Source: Phycisphaerales bacterium (GTDB lineage Bacteria; Planctomycetota; Phycisphaerae; Phycisphaerales; UBA1924). Taken from it: a stretch of DNA of 50,003 nt. Both the position numbers and the translations under genes were made by a program. Location: positions 1-50,003 of the forward strand of contig JABWBB010000017.1 in assembly GCA_013360675.1 (NCBI GenBank), given 5' to 3'. Positions 28,101-36,316 of this stretch are shown here, one piece after another. A model generated the notes under the pieces. It had not been told where the DNA came from. It ran no database searches and was given only the letters and a program-made list of their open reading frames with translations. The stretch's first letter is position 1. Every line of letters begins with the position of its first letter.

Positions 28101-28412
28101 TTGTCGCTCTCGGAATCGATCACGCGGGGATCCATGGAACGGCTGGTGCCCATCCTCATGACCGCCCTCACCGCGGCCCTGGGGCTGTTTCCCCTCGCGC
28201 TGGCGGCGGGCGAGCCCGGGAGCGAACTCATCGCGCCCCTGGCCACGGTCGTCCTGGGCGGGCTGATCACATCGACTTCGCTGAATCTCTTTGTCGTGCC
28301 CGCGGCGTATTCACTGGCTTTTTCGGCCCGGAACGCGGGCGGCATGCGGGCGGCGTTCGCTCGCGTGATACCCTTCCGCAGGGGCGTTAAGAACAACGCC
28401 TCACCATCTTGA
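25179..28412 (+). CDS. czcA: CzcA/CusA-type heavy-metal RND efflux pump
   Basis: A 1077-residue inner-membrane pump of the HME branch of the RND superfamily. It has the 12-TM, two-large-loop layout: TM1 at about 12-30, then the DVFPELNAPTVVVMSE motif of the porter domain, and a second set of TMs from about 865. The proton-relay segment in TM4 is GELVDDAIIDVENVHRRL with acidic residues D405, D406 and E412, as in metal-exporting members. The metal (Cu/Ag or Co/Zn/Cd) cannot be decided by eye. It is the third gene of the efflux operon and is followed after 17 bp by a small lipoprotein. Confidence 0.93.
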   Translation: MLARLIALSIKHASLVIAASGLVLLIAGLKIGRVPVDVFPELNAPTVVVMSESGGLAADEVEMTVTFPIEAAVSGLPGTRRVRSASATSLSIVWVEFDWRTDIYRARQLVSERLAAARESLPPGVHSEITPITSITGEIMLLSVSAKDGTTTPLELRAYAEFDLRNRLLAVPGVAQVVALGGELPQYQVHVRQDRLALLGLTMEEVAEAARNAHSTATAGYLSDVNSLELPIRQVARVTSVEDIRNTIVRFAGTTPVTIGQVADVSLGASPRRGTAADRGMDAVVLSVQKSPQTNTLALTRAIDAALDQAEAAAPAGIRLNREAFRASDFITRAVRNVVVVLRDATIIVAIILVMFLMSARTTFITLTALPLSLALAFLALWAMGLSINVMTLGGLAVAIGELVDDAIIDVENVHRRLRENAALPAESRRPVAQVVLDASNEIRSSVVFATLIICMVFVPLLFLEGLEGRFFRPLGVAYIVSIMASLVVALTLTPALCRVLLGRRGTEAHRHAEQDGWLVRHLKRAYAPLLNGALRRRGMLLVLTGVLAGASLLLAGTFGRSFLPSFNEGTFTVFLMAPPGTSLGESDRLARGVERQLSEIPSVKSVTRRTGRAERDEHAEPVSSSEIEVTVLPGGSRESVREEIDAVLARVPGITTMVGQPIEHRLSHILSGTPAAIAINVYGDDLNTLRLLAKQIEGELRSMPGTRDVNANREVMVASVPIRYRHQDLAAAGLTPGDAARQVQQALYGETVAQVSEGTRRYDVVVRLDPAERERLDQVEDLILRGTSGALVRLSQVADVGLERTSNLITRENAQRKAVISANVGDGHNLGDLVEAVRTRVDPIVHKAGYTVAYGGQFEAQQSATRTISIMGVGVAIAMFLLLQVSTGSARTSLLVMLNLPMALIGGVLAIYVTESPSLWGNTLALVGLGGRAYVAPVISVASMVGFITLFGIAVRNGLLLVNHYAHLQTHDGLSLSESITRGSMERLVPILMTALTAALGLFPLALAAGEPGSELIAPLATVVLGGLITSTSLNLFVVPAAYSLAFSARNAGGMRAAFARVIPFRRGVKNNASPS

Positions 28413-28429
28413 ACATTGGAGTCTTTGAT

Positions 28430-28909
28430 ATGAACACGTTTCGTTGCACCGCGGCATTGTCCGCTTCGGCCCTTCTGATCCTGGCTGGCTGCAAGGAGCA
28501 GGCACCCCAGCCCGCGCCCGGCACGCCCGCCCCCGCCGCCGTGACCGCCCCGGCCATGCCCGGTGGGGATGGGCACGCCCACGGCCCCACGGTGCAGCTT
28601 GGCACCATGACCATCGGTGCTTACTCGGTCAAGGCCTCGTTTGACGGCGTGGTCAAGCCCGGATCGGATCTGCCCATCGACGTATGGGTCACGGCACCTG
28701 AAGGAGCCTCGCCCGTGAAGGCGGTTCGATTCTGGGTGGGGAGCGAGGACGCGGCGGGCTCGGTCAAGGCCCGCGCGGAACTCGAGAAGGACAACTGGCA
28801 TACGCACGCCGACATCCCCGCGGCCCTCAGCCCCGACGCCAGGATCTGGATCGAGATCGAGAACGAGGCGGGTGAAAAGTCCACGGGCGGCTTCTCGCTG
28901 ACGCACTAA
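28430..28909 (+). CDS. Small periplasmic lipoprotein of the efflux operon
   Basis: A 159-residue lipoprotein with lipobox LAGC (Cys21), a Pro/Ala-rich linker (22-45) and a GDGHAHG motif that could bind metal. The rest (about 55-159) is a compact beta-sandwich-like domain, with strands such as YSVKASFDGVV and LPIDVWVTAP and a final GGFSLTH. It does not match a family I can name. The ATG at 28430 has GGAG eight bases upstream. It follows the RND pump closely and is followed by a strong terminator, so it is the last gene of the operon and probably a periplasmic metal chaperone or sensor. Confidence 0.7.
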   Translation: MNTFRCTAALSASALLILAGCKEQAPQPAPGTPAPAAVTAPAMPGGDGHAHGPTVQLGTMTIGAYSVKASFDGVVKPGSDLPIDVWVTAPEGASPVKAVRFWVGSEDAAGSVKARAELEKDNWHTHADIPAALSPDARIWIEIENEAGEKSTGGFSLTH

Positions 28910-28927
28910 CTCATTGCTCTGTTCAAG

Positions 28928-28960
28928 GCGGGCCATCGCGTGACCGCGGTGGCCCGCTTT
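28928..28960 (+). terminator. Rho-independent-type terminator of the metal-efflux operon
   Basis: A 13-bp stem (GCGGGCCATCGCG at 28928-28940 with CGCGGTGGCCCGC at 28945-28957, one G-U pair) with a TGAC loop, followed by TTT at 28958-28960. It lies 18 bp after the lipoprotein stop and ahead of the convergent DUF1080 gene, which ends at 28982. Confidence 0.8.
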
Positions 28961-28981
28961 ATCGTGCGCTTGCGTTGGTGA

Positions 28982-30292
28982 TCAGTCGAGATTGACCAGG
29001 CGGATGCGCCGGAACTCGATGACCGCCCCTTCGGATTGCAGGCAGATCTTGCCCGGGATTTCCTCAACGTTCGTGGCGCGGTTGAGTTCTTCGCCATTAA
29101 CCCGGACGATGACATCGCCCTTGTTGACGATGATCTCGTACTCGTTCCACTCGCCCACGGGGCGCTCGGCGGCGTGGGTCTTCTTGGTGTTGCGGCCGCG
29201 CGTGCGCGCGGGGTCGGTGGTCATGGTGAAGTCGTCGATGTTCCAGAAATCACCGGCGTTGCCCGAGTGGAGCTGCGCCTCGATGCTCTTGGGCCAGACC
29301 TTGTCGGGGCCGATCATGCGAACGAGCACGCCGCTGTTGCCCGGCTGATCGGGGAAACGCCATTCAAGCTTGAGCACAAAGTTCGTATAGCTGCCGGTGG
29401 TGCGGATGTAGCCGGCGGGATTCCCCCCGCAGCGGAGCACGCCATCCTTGATCGACCAGGGCGCTCCGGGGTGCTCGCCCTTGGCCGAGAGTTCGGGAAC
29501 AACGCATTCCCAGCCGGGGATCTCCTTCCCATGGGCGGCGTTCATCATCGAGAGAAGTGTGACCTCGCCGGGCATGGGGGCGTTGAGATCGCGGACGTAG
29601 AGATTGCGGAACCAGACATCGTCGCCGTGGTCCTGCAGCGCGATATGCCCGCGTCGGGACATGCCAAAGCCGGCGTAATCCTTGAACTTGCTTGCGGCGA
29701 CATGGTCGATCCATTCCTTGGCGGGAGCGCCGTTGTCATCAAAGAGGCGGGCCTCGACGGTCTTGCTCCCGTTGAGGAAGTGCTGGAGCACGCCATTGCG
29801 CATGCGGATCCGGGCGCTGTTCCACTCGCCCGCGGCGTTGATCTTCTTGGTGTCGGGCGGGGTGAAGATGTCGTACAACGCGCCGGCGGAATGCTTATGG
29901 CTGGGGGCGAGGGCGTGGCCGGCATCGTCGAGCACCTGGAACTCGGGGCCGGTCATCCAGGGGGCGTCGTGCTTCTCTTCGACGAGGTACATGACGCCGC
30001 TGTTGGCCTTGGGGGCGCACTTGAAGTCGAAGGCGAACTCGAAATCGGCGAACTGATCGAGGGAAACGATGTCGCCCCCTCCCGCCCCGGCGACGTGGCG
30101 GAGCGTGCCCTCCTCGACGACCCAGCCCTGCGCCGGGAAAGAGTCGCCGCGATACGACCGCCAGCCTTGGGTGGAGGTGCCATCAAAGAGCGGCATCCAC
30201 CCGGCGGTCTGGTCGGCGGGGGAAAGGGTGTTGGGCTGGGGCTGGGTCATGGTGGCGCAAGCGAGCAGAACGATGGTGGACGCGGCAAGCAT
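28982..30292 (-). CDS. Two-domain DUF1080 (3-keto-disaccharide hydrolase fold) lipoprotein
   Basis: A 436-residue protein with a short signal and lipobox LLAC (Cys12). It contains two copies of the DUF1080 concanavalin-like domain: copy one (about 33-235) with GWMPLFDGTSTQGWRSYRG and GEWNSARIRMRNGVLQHFLNG; copy two (about 240-435) with SIKDGVLRCGGNPAGYIRT and GEWNEYEIIVNKGDVIVRVNG. Members act on or bind glycans, and some are 3-keto-glycoside hydrolases; the family is greatly expanded in planctomycetes. A GGAGG lies eight bases before the ATG. It diverges from the VIT/vWA gene with 168 bp between the starts. Confidence 0.9.
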   Translation of the reverse strand: MLAASTIVLLACATMTQPQPNTLSPADQTAGWMPLFDGTSTQGWRSYRGDSFPAQGWVVEEGTLRHVAGAGGGDIVSLDQFADFEFAFDFKCAPKANSGVMYLVEEKHDAPWMTGPEFQVLDDAGHALAPSHKHSAGALYDIFTPPDTKKINAAGEWNSARIRMRNGVLQHFLNGSKTVEARLFDDNGAPAKEWIDHVAASKFKDYAGFGMSRRGHIALQDHGDDVWFRNLYVRDLNAPMPGEVTLLSMMNAAHGKEIPGWECVVPELSAKGEHPGAPWSIKDGVLRCGGNPAGYIRTTGSYTNFVLKLEWRFPDQPGNSGVLVRMIGPDKVWPKSIEAQLHSGNAGDFWNIDDFTMTTDPARTRGRNTKKTHAAERPVGEWNEYEIIVNKGDVIVRVNGEELNRATNVEEIPGKICLQSEGAVIEFRRIRLVNLD

Positions 30293-30460
30293 GGGGTCAA
30301 ACCTCCGGTAAAAAGTGCGAACGCCCGACAGTGTACCGAATTATCGCGTTGCGCAGCTGTTACGTCCGGAGAGGGATCTCTCGGGTACAACTGAGCGTCC
30401 AAGGGTGTATCAGCCCGCCGCCCAAAGGCCCGTGCCGGGGCGTGCGCCAAGGAGTGCGTC

Positions 30461-32725
30461 ATGCGAACGAACTTGAAGCGGCTTGGTATCGTCGGCCTGG
30501 CTCTCTTCCTGACGGGAGGCCAGGGAGCCTGGGCCCAGGTGACCGATCGCTGGGTGGACCAGCCCCAGGTGATCGTGCCCAATGCGCGGCGTATCCGCGT
30601 GCCAATCTACCAGACGCCCGTGGAACTGAGCGCCGTGGGGGTGCATGTGGCGATCCGCGATGGGGTCGCGGCGAGCACGCTCGAGTTCTCGCTGCGCAAC
30701 CCAAGCCCGCAGGCTCAGGAGGCGCAGTTGATCCTTCCCGTGCCCGAGGGCGTCGCGGTGAGCCGTCTGGTGTACGACGGGGTCGGCCCCGAGCCGGTGG
30801 CACGGGTGCTGCCCAAGGATGAAGCACGCCGGATCTACGACTCGATCGTGGCGAGCATGCGTGATCCGGCTCTGGTCGAGTTTGTCGGTTGGAACCTGAT
30901 CCGCACGAGCGCTTTCCCGATCCCGCCCGGCGCGACGCAGAAGGTCAGTCTGACGTTTGAGCAGGTGCTGGGGGCGGATGGCGCGCGCGTGGACTATGTG
31001 CTGCCCCGCAGCGAATCCCTGAGCACGACCGACACGCCGTGGACGATCACGCTGGATCTTCGCTCGGATCGCCCCATCGCGTCGATCTACTCCTCTTCGC
31101 ACGAACTGATCACCGAGCGAGTGGGCCCCGGACACATCAAGGGGCGGGTATCGCCTTCGTCGGCGCAGAACCCCGGCTCGCTGCGGATCTCCTACGTCAC
31201 GCAGCAGAACAAGAACGCCCTGACCGCGACGATGATGGCCTACCCCGATCCTGACAACGCTGGGCACGGGTACTGGATGCTTCTGGCCAGCCCGCCCGTG
31301 GCCGGAGCGGAGGTCACGCCCAAGCAACCGCGCGAAGTGACCCTGGTACTCGATCGCTCGGGCTCGATGCGGGGCGAGAAGTTCACGCAGGCGGTGAACG
31401 CGGCCAAGCAGATCGTGCGCGGGCTCAACGAAGGAGAAACCTTCAACATCGTCGATTACTCCGACTCGATCGAGACCTTCGCCAAGGTGCCTGTCGGCGT
31501 CACGCCCGCCAGCGCGTCGGAGGCCGGGAAGTACCTCGATGCCCTTCGCCCCAACGGTGGGACCAACCTCCACGACGCGCTGCTCGAGGCTTTGCGCCCC
31601 ACGCCGCGCGAGGGATTCATGCCGCTGGTGCTGTTCCTCACCGATGGTCTGCCGACCGTGGGCGAGCGAAGCGAGGTGAAGATCCGTGATTCAGCGAAGG
31701 CGGCCAACGCGTTCAATCGCCGTATTTTCTCGTTCGGCGTGGGGATGGATGTGAACAGCCCGCTGCTGTCGAACCTTGCCAAGGCCTCGCGTGGGGCCAG
31801 CACCTTCGTGCTGCCCGACGAGGACATCGAGCTGGCGGTCTCGCAGGTGTTTCGTCGCCTGACGGGCCCGACGCTCGCGCTGCCCCGATTGATCGAGACG
31901 CGTGATGAGGGAACCTCGCCGCGGGTGCGCGACATGCTGCCCGCGGAACTGCCCGATCTCTTCGAGGGGGATCAACTCGTCGTGCTGGGGACTTATTCGG
32001 GCGCGGGGCCGATCACGCTCGACCTGGGCGGCGAAGCCGAGGGGAAGAATCGCAGCGTGACGATCACGCTGGATCCTTCGGCGGCATCGGCGCGGAACGC
32101 GTTCGTGCCCCGACTGTGGGCCAGCCGCAAGGTCGCCGCACTGGTGGAAGAAGTCCGTCAGGCGAGTGCGGAAGGCGCCGGCGGGATCGGCGACGCGCGG
32201 ATGAGGGAGCTCTCCGAAGAGATCACGCGCTTATCAATCAAGTTCGGCATCCTGACCGAGCACACATCGTTCCTGGCGGTCGAGCCCAATGCGTCGCTCG
32301 GGCTTCCAGCGGCGGCGACGAGGGCGGCGGACAACCTGATGGATCTCGCCGCGGCGCCTTCCAATCGTGCGGGCGGAGTCTCGGTCGCCCAGGAGCGCGA
32401 TATCAACCTGAAAATGGCCCAGGCCGAAGCCCCCGCGCAACAGGTCGGGCGCTATATCTCGGGCTCTGACAACCGCACGGTGCAGGTGGAAACGATCCGT
32501 GCGATCCACGACCTGACGTTCTTTAAACGCAACAACCGCTGGGTCGATTCGCGGCTGGCCGGAAAGGAAGAAGCCGCCCCCGATCAGACGGTGGCCTTCG
32601 GTTCGCCCGAATACGCCATGATCCTGGCGACACTCGTGAACGAGCGTCGGCAGGCGGCCCTGGCCCAGGAAGGTGAAATCCTGATCCAGGTCGGCGGAAA
32701 GGCCGTGCTCGTGCAGGCGCCCTAG
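30461..32725 (+). CDS. Secreted VIT and von Willebrand factor A domain protein
   Basis: A 754-residue protein with a signal peptide ending AWA (about residue 25). A VIT domain covers about 45-180 (VELSAVGVHVAIRDGVAASTL and the VSLTFEQVL end). The vWA domain covers about 290-470 with an intact MIDAS: D298-x-S300-x-S302 in VLDRSGSMRG, Thr in NGGTNLHDAL and Asp in LFLTDGLPT, so it should bind a divalent cation and a protein ligand. The C-terminal 250 residues are helical. No LPxTG or other sorting tail was seen. It is followed by a two-component pair, 78 bp away. Confidence 0.9.
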   Translation: MRTNLKRLGIVGLALFLTGGQGAWAQVTDRWVDQPQVIVPNARRIRVPIYQTPVELSAVGVHVAIRDGVAASTLEFSLRNPSPQAQEAQLILPVPEGVAVSRLVYDGVGPEPVARVLPKDEARRIYDSIVASMRDPALVEFVGWNLIRTSAFPIPPGATQKVSLTFEQVLGADGARVDYVLPRSESLSTTDTPWTITLDLRSDRPIASIYSSSHELITERVGPGHIKGRVSPSSAQNPGSLRISYVTQQNKNALTATMMAYPDPDNAGHGYWMLLASPPVAGAEVTPKQPREVTLVLDRSGSMRGEKFTQAVNAAKQIVRGLNEGETFNIVDYSDSIETFAKVPVGVTPASASEAGKYLDALRPNGGTNLHDALLEALRPTPREGFMPLVLFLTDGLPTVGERSEVKIRDSAKAANAFNRRIFSFGVGMDVNSPLLSNLAKASRGASTFVLPDEDIELAVSQVFRRLTGPTLALPRLIETRDEGTSPRVRDMLPAELPDLFEGDQLVVLGTYSGAGPITLDLGGEAEGKNRSVTITLDPSAASARNAFVPRLWASRKVAALVEEVRQASAEGAGGIGDARMRELSEEITRLSIKFGILTEHTSFLAVEPNASLGLPAAATRAADNLMDLAAAPSNRAGGVSVAQERDINLKMAQAEAPAQQVGRYISGSDNRTVQVETIRAIHDLTFFKRNNRWVDSRLAGKEEAAPDQTVAFGSPEYAMILATLVNERRQAALAQEGEILIQVGGKAVLVQAP

Positions 32726-32740
32726 GGCCTGCTAAAGATA

Positions 32741-32791
32741 CAAGCGGCGGGCCAAAGGGTCGGCGCACGACGCGCCGGCCCGGCCCGCTTG
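32741..32791 (+). other. Two-tier stem-loop ahead of the response-regulator gene
   Basis: An outer stem of 10 bp with a three-base bulge (32741-32753 with 32782-32791) encloses an inner 6-bp hairpin (CGGCGC 32761-32766 with GCGCCG 32772-32777). The outer right arm ends one base before the AGGAGG ribosome-binding site of the regulator. There is no T run, so an RNA processing or translation-control element is as likely as a terminator. Confidence 0.4.
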
Positions 32792-32803
32792 CAGGAGGTG
32801 GAC

Positions 32804-33517
32804 GTGCCGCTGGGGACCGTACTGGTCATCGAGGACGACGCTCCGATCCGTCGGGGCCTGGCCGACGCGCTGGCGTTTGCCGGCTATGCCACGCTCGAGG
32901 CGGGCGATGGGCGTGCGGGGCTTGATGCGGCGTTGACCTGCAGCGTTGATCTCGTGCTGCTTGATGTGCTGATGCCCAAGATGGACGGCTTTGGCGTGCT
33001 CACCGAACTCCGCAAGGCCAAGCCCTCGCTCCCCGTCATCATGCTCACGGCCAAAGGGGAAGAACAAGACCGCGTGCGCGGCCTCAAGGCCGGCGCGGAT
33101 GACTACGTCGTCAAGCCCTTCAGCGCCACGGAGCTGCTCGCCCGGGTCGAAGCCGTGCTGCGGCGATCGCCCGAACGCCCCACCGATGTGCGCACGCTCG
33201 ACATCGGCGGGCGCCGCATCGATCTCGAGCGACGTGAGGTGACACTTCCCGACGGCACGCGTGAGACGCTCTCCGAGCGCGAGGGCGAGACGCTCGCCTA
33301 TCTGGCACGCAATCCAGGACGGGCGATCTCCCGCGATGAACTGCTCTCTCGGGTCTGGGGGCTTGATCCGCGCGGCGTGCACACCCGGACCATCGACATG
33401 ACCATGGCCCGTCTGCGCGAAGCGCTGCGCGATGATCCCGCCGATCCTCGCGTCATTGTCACCGTGCGAGCCAAGGGCTACATGCTGGCGCAAGGCTCGG
33501 GCGAGGGCGTGTCGTGA
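32804..33517 (+). CDS. OmpR/PhoB-family response regulator
   Basis: A 237-residue regulator. The receiver domain (about 1-120) has the acidic pair EDD, phospho-acceptor Asp54 in LLDVLMPKMDG, Thr in MLTAKGE and Lys in VVKPFS. The C-terminal winged helix (about 130-235; LSEREGETLAYLARN, then HTRTIDMTMARLREAL, and VRAKGYML) is OmpR type. The GTG at 32804 is chosen because AGGAGG lies five bases upstream; an in-frame TTG at 32789 would place the ribosome site inside the gene. It overlaps its cognate kinase by four bases (GTGA). Confidence 0.95.
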   Translation: MPLGTVLVIEDDAPIRRGLADALAFAGYATLEAGDGRAGLDAALTCSVDLVLLDVLMPKMDGFGVLTELRKAKPSLPVIMLTAKGEEQDRVRGLKAGADDYVVKPFSATELLARVEAVLRRSPERPTDVRTLDIGGRRIDLERREVTLPDGTRETLSEREGETLAYLARNPGRAISRDELLSRVWGLDPRGVHTRTIDMTMARLREALRDDPADPRVIVTVRAKGYMLAQGSGEGVS

Positions 33518-35430
33518 CGGGCTCTCGCTGGTTCATGATCTCGCTGGGCGTGGTCGCGGCGGTCGTGCTCGCCGCGCTGGGGTGGGTCACGCATCTGGCC
33601 CTGCGTCTGGAGAAAGCCGAGGTCCGGGCCCGCGCGGACGCGGAGCACCAGGAAGTGGTGCGCCTGGTGCTGTGGCGGATGGACGCCGTGGTCACACCGC
33701 TGATCGCACGTGAGGCCGCCCGCCCCTACTTTCATTATCTGGCGTTTTATCCGGCGGGTCGGGCGTACACACGGATGTGGCGCGAGGTCGAGCCGGGCGA
33801 AGTGCTGGTCCCTTCGCCCCTTTTGAACTTTCATGATCCGCTGATCCGCCTGCACTATCAGCGTGATGAGCGGGGCGCGATCACGTCGCCACAGGCCCCC
33901 GAGGGCGAGGTGCGTTCGCTGGCCCAATCGCTCTATCTTTCGAGTTACGCGCTGGCCAGTGCCGAGCAATCGCTGAGTGAACTTCAGGCCATGCTCACTA
34001 CTGACGCGAATGAAGCCCTGCGTGCCCAGGCCGAGCCTGATGCTGCACGCGAGCGCGCGGAACAGGTGGATCGCTCGCCCCAGCAGATCGCGCAGACGAG
34101 CGAGTATCCGCAGGTGATGGCGCAGCAGGAACTGTCGACCAAGGAGTACATGGCCCGCCAAGCCGCGGCGACGCGGGCCAATGTGAATGACCAGATCCGT
34201 ACCAGTGGAACTGCGGCGGATAAGACCGAGCCTCATGCATCGCCCTTGACAGCGCTGGTTTTGTCCGACGCCGCAACGAAGCGTGATGCCGCCGACATCA
34301 AACTGATCGCGGTGGATGAGGCACGCGAACCCGTTGTGACGCAGGGGACGTTCACGGCACAGTGGCGCACCCTCGGCGGGAACGAACCACACCTGCTGCT
34401 CACCCGTTCTGTGGAGGTGCAATCCGAGCCGGGCAAGTCGCAGCGCCTCGAGCAAGGGCTGTGGATCAACTGGACGGAACTCCGCCGCGTGCTGCTGGCA
34501 CAGAGCATCGGACTGCTCCCGGGGGCGGATCTTGCGCCCCACACCCAGAGCGAATCACCCGCGGCGGCCGGGGTGCTGGGCCGATCGCTGGCGGCAATCC
34601 CGGTTGAGCTGGTCGTACCACCGCCGCCGACACGGGCGATTCCCGCATGGTCGCCGATGCGCGGCGCGCTCTTGGGCGCGTGGGTCGTTGCCCTGGCCGC
34701 CCTGGCCTCGATCGCGCTGGTGATGCGGGCGGCGACCGAACTGGCCGAGCGTCGCGGGCGGTTCGTCTCGGCGGTCACCCACGAACTGCGCACGCCCCTG
34801 ACCACCTTCTGCCTGTATTCGCAGATGCTCGCCGACGGGATGGTCCGCGACGAAGCGAAGAAGCAGGACTACATCCAGACGCTGCGGCGTGAATCGGGGC
34901 GATTGGCGGGGATCGTCGAGAGTGTGCTCGACTATGCACGCCTGGGGCGGGGCACCTCGAATCACGCCATCGTCATCGGCGTGGTGGATCTGGTGGCTCG
35001 CCTCGAACCGTCGCTGCGATCGCGCTGCGAGCAGTGCGGCATGGATTTGGTGATCGAGGACCATGCGGGGCCCGACGCTCGCGTGCGCGTCGATCCGGCC
35101 CGGTTTGAGCGGATTGTGGTGAACCTGGTAGACAACGCCTGCAAATACGCCTCGAGCGCCGATGACAAGCGCGTCATTGTGGGCCTCTCTCGCGCGGGGC
35201 GCGATCTAGAGGTCCGCGTGCGTGATCACGGCCCGGGACTGAACCCCGCCGAATCGGGTCACGTCTTCCGCCCATTCTTCCGCGGCAAGGCCCAGGCGGA
35301 CGGCTCATCGCCGGGCCTGGGGCTGGGGCTGTCGCTGGCTAGGGGGTTGGCGCGGGAACTGGGCGGGGATCTGCGCGTAGGCCGCCCGCAGACGGGCGCC
35401 GAGTTCGTGCTGACGACCCCGTTGGCGTAG
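33514..35430 (+). CDS. Sensor histidine kinase with large extracytoplasmic domain
   Basis: A 638-residue kinase. TM1 is at about 5-28 and TM2 at about 383-403, leaving an unusually long periplasmic domain of about 350 residues with no motif I recognise. HisKA follows with phospho-acceptor His423 in VTHELRTPLTTF, then HATPase with the N box NLVDNACKY (from Asn537), the G1 box HGPGLNP, the F box FRPFFRG and the G2 box PGLGLGLSLARGLA. The start GTG overlaps the regulator stop, so the two are coupled. The input signal is unknown. Confidence 0.93.
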   Translation: MTGSRWFMISLGVVAAVVLAALGWVTHLALRLEKAEVRARADAEHQEVVRLVLWRMDAVVTPLIAREAARPYFHYLAFYPAGRAYTRMWREVEPGEVLVPSPLLNFHDPLIRLHYQRDERGAITSPQAPEGEVRSLAQSLYLSSYALASAEQSLSELQAMLTTDANEALRAQAEPDAARERAEQVDRSPQQIAQTSEYPQVMAQQELSTKEYMARQAAATRANVNDQIRTSGTAADKTEPHASPLTALVLSDAATKRDAADIKLIAVDEAREPVVTQGTFTAQWRTLGGNEPHLLLTRSVEVQSEPGKSQRLEQGLWINWTELRRVLLAQSIGLLPGADLAPHTQSESPAAAGVLGRSLAAIPVELVVPPPPTRAIPAWSPMRGALLGAWVVALAALASIALVMRAATELAERRGRFVSAVTHELRTPLTTFCLYSQMLADGMVRDEAKKQDYIQTLRRESGRLAGIVESVLDYARLGRGTSNHAIVIGVVDLVARLEPSLRSRCEQCGMDLVIEDHAGPDARVRVDPARFERIVVNLVDNACKYASSADDKRVIVGLSRAGRDLEVRVRDHGPGLNPAESGHVFRPFFRGKAQADGSSPGLGLGLSLARGLARELGGDLRVGRPQTGAEFVLTTPLA

Positions 35431-35434
35431 GGCT

Positions 35435-36307
35435 TCAGGGCTCGCGCAGACGCGGGAGCGCGGCCCACTGCAACTTGCCGATCAGGCGCGACCAGTAATC
35501 GCTGCGTTCATTGGCGACAAAGGTCGCCTCGGAAACTGCCCCGGTGAGAACGAGCCGATCGCCCTCGGTGATTCGCGTGCGGACCTGCCCATCGAGCACG
35601 AGCGACGTCCCGTGTTCTCCCGTCGTTGCATTGACCTCGAGCGCGGTCACCTCGATGCGGCTGGTGCGGGGCACGACGATCGGACGAAACGAGAGCGAAT
35701 GCGGGGCCAGGGGTGTGATCACGAAGGCATCAGCGCCCAGCGCAAGGATCGGTCCGCCCGCCGAGAGGTTGTACGCGGTCGAGCCTACGGGCGTTGCGAC
35801 GATCAGCCCGTCGCCGCTGACCGTGGGACCCATGTGCCCGTCGATGCTGATCGACAGGCGTACCAGCGAGTATGGCGGCCCCGCGGTGATGACCGCCTCG
35901 TTCAGGGCCGTCCCATGAAAGCGGGGCTGGGTGTCGTTCTGCGATTGCAGCGCGGCATCGAGCAGCGGAAGGCGGTGCACGCGCGTCTTGCCCGCGAAGA
36001 TCGAGTCGGCCTGGTCGCGTAGCGATTTCACATCGAACTCGGCCATGAATCCCAGCCGCCCGAGGTTCACCCCCAGCAGCGGAGCGCCGAGCGGGGCACA
36101 GCGTCGACGCTGGGACAGCAGCGTTCCGTCGCCCCCCAGCACGATCACCAGGTCGATCGGGCCCAGGTCCGAAGGGAGCGCCGAGGCGTCGGCGTCGTGC
36201 TCGCCCGAGAGCGTGGCTCGGGCCCGCACAATCTCGCGGACCTCCGCCGCGGCGGCCTGGGCATCGGGCTTCTCTCGGTTGACCAGCAGCAGAACACGCG
36301 TCGGCAT
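35435..36307 (-). CDS. nadK: NAD kinase
   Basis: A 290-residue ATP-NAD kinase making NADP. The GGDGT motif (58-62) gives the phosphate-binding Gly and catalytic Asp60. LNEAVIT is the NE motif, SGDGLIVATPVGSTAYNLSAGGP is the NAD-binding signature, and a late LDGQV segment completes the family pattern. It ends four bases after the convergent histidine kinase and is 9 bp downstream of the phosphoribosyltransferase gene, so the last two are probably one transcript. Confidence 0.97.
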   Translation of the reverse strand: MPTRVLLLVNREKPDAQAAAAEVREIVRARATLSGEHDADASALPSDLGPIDLVIVLGGDGTLLSQRRRCAPLGAPLLGVNLGRLGFMAEFDVKSLRDQADSIFAGKTRVHRLPLLDAALQSQNDTQPRFHGTALNEAVITAGPPYSLVRLSISIDGHMGPTVSGDGLIVATPVGSTAYNLSAGGPILALGADAFVITPLAPHSLSFRPIVVPRTSRIEVTALEVNATTGEHGTSLVLDGQVRTRITEGDRLVLTGAVSEATFVANERSDYWSRLIGKLQWAALPRLREP

Positions 36308-36316
36308 GGGAAGAGT

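Noticed and set aside
30461..35430. Possible proteobacterial-type dedicated sortase system (VIT/vWA target plus regulator and kinase)
   Set aside because: No sortase gene is present and the VIT/vWA protein ends without an LPxTG-type tail.
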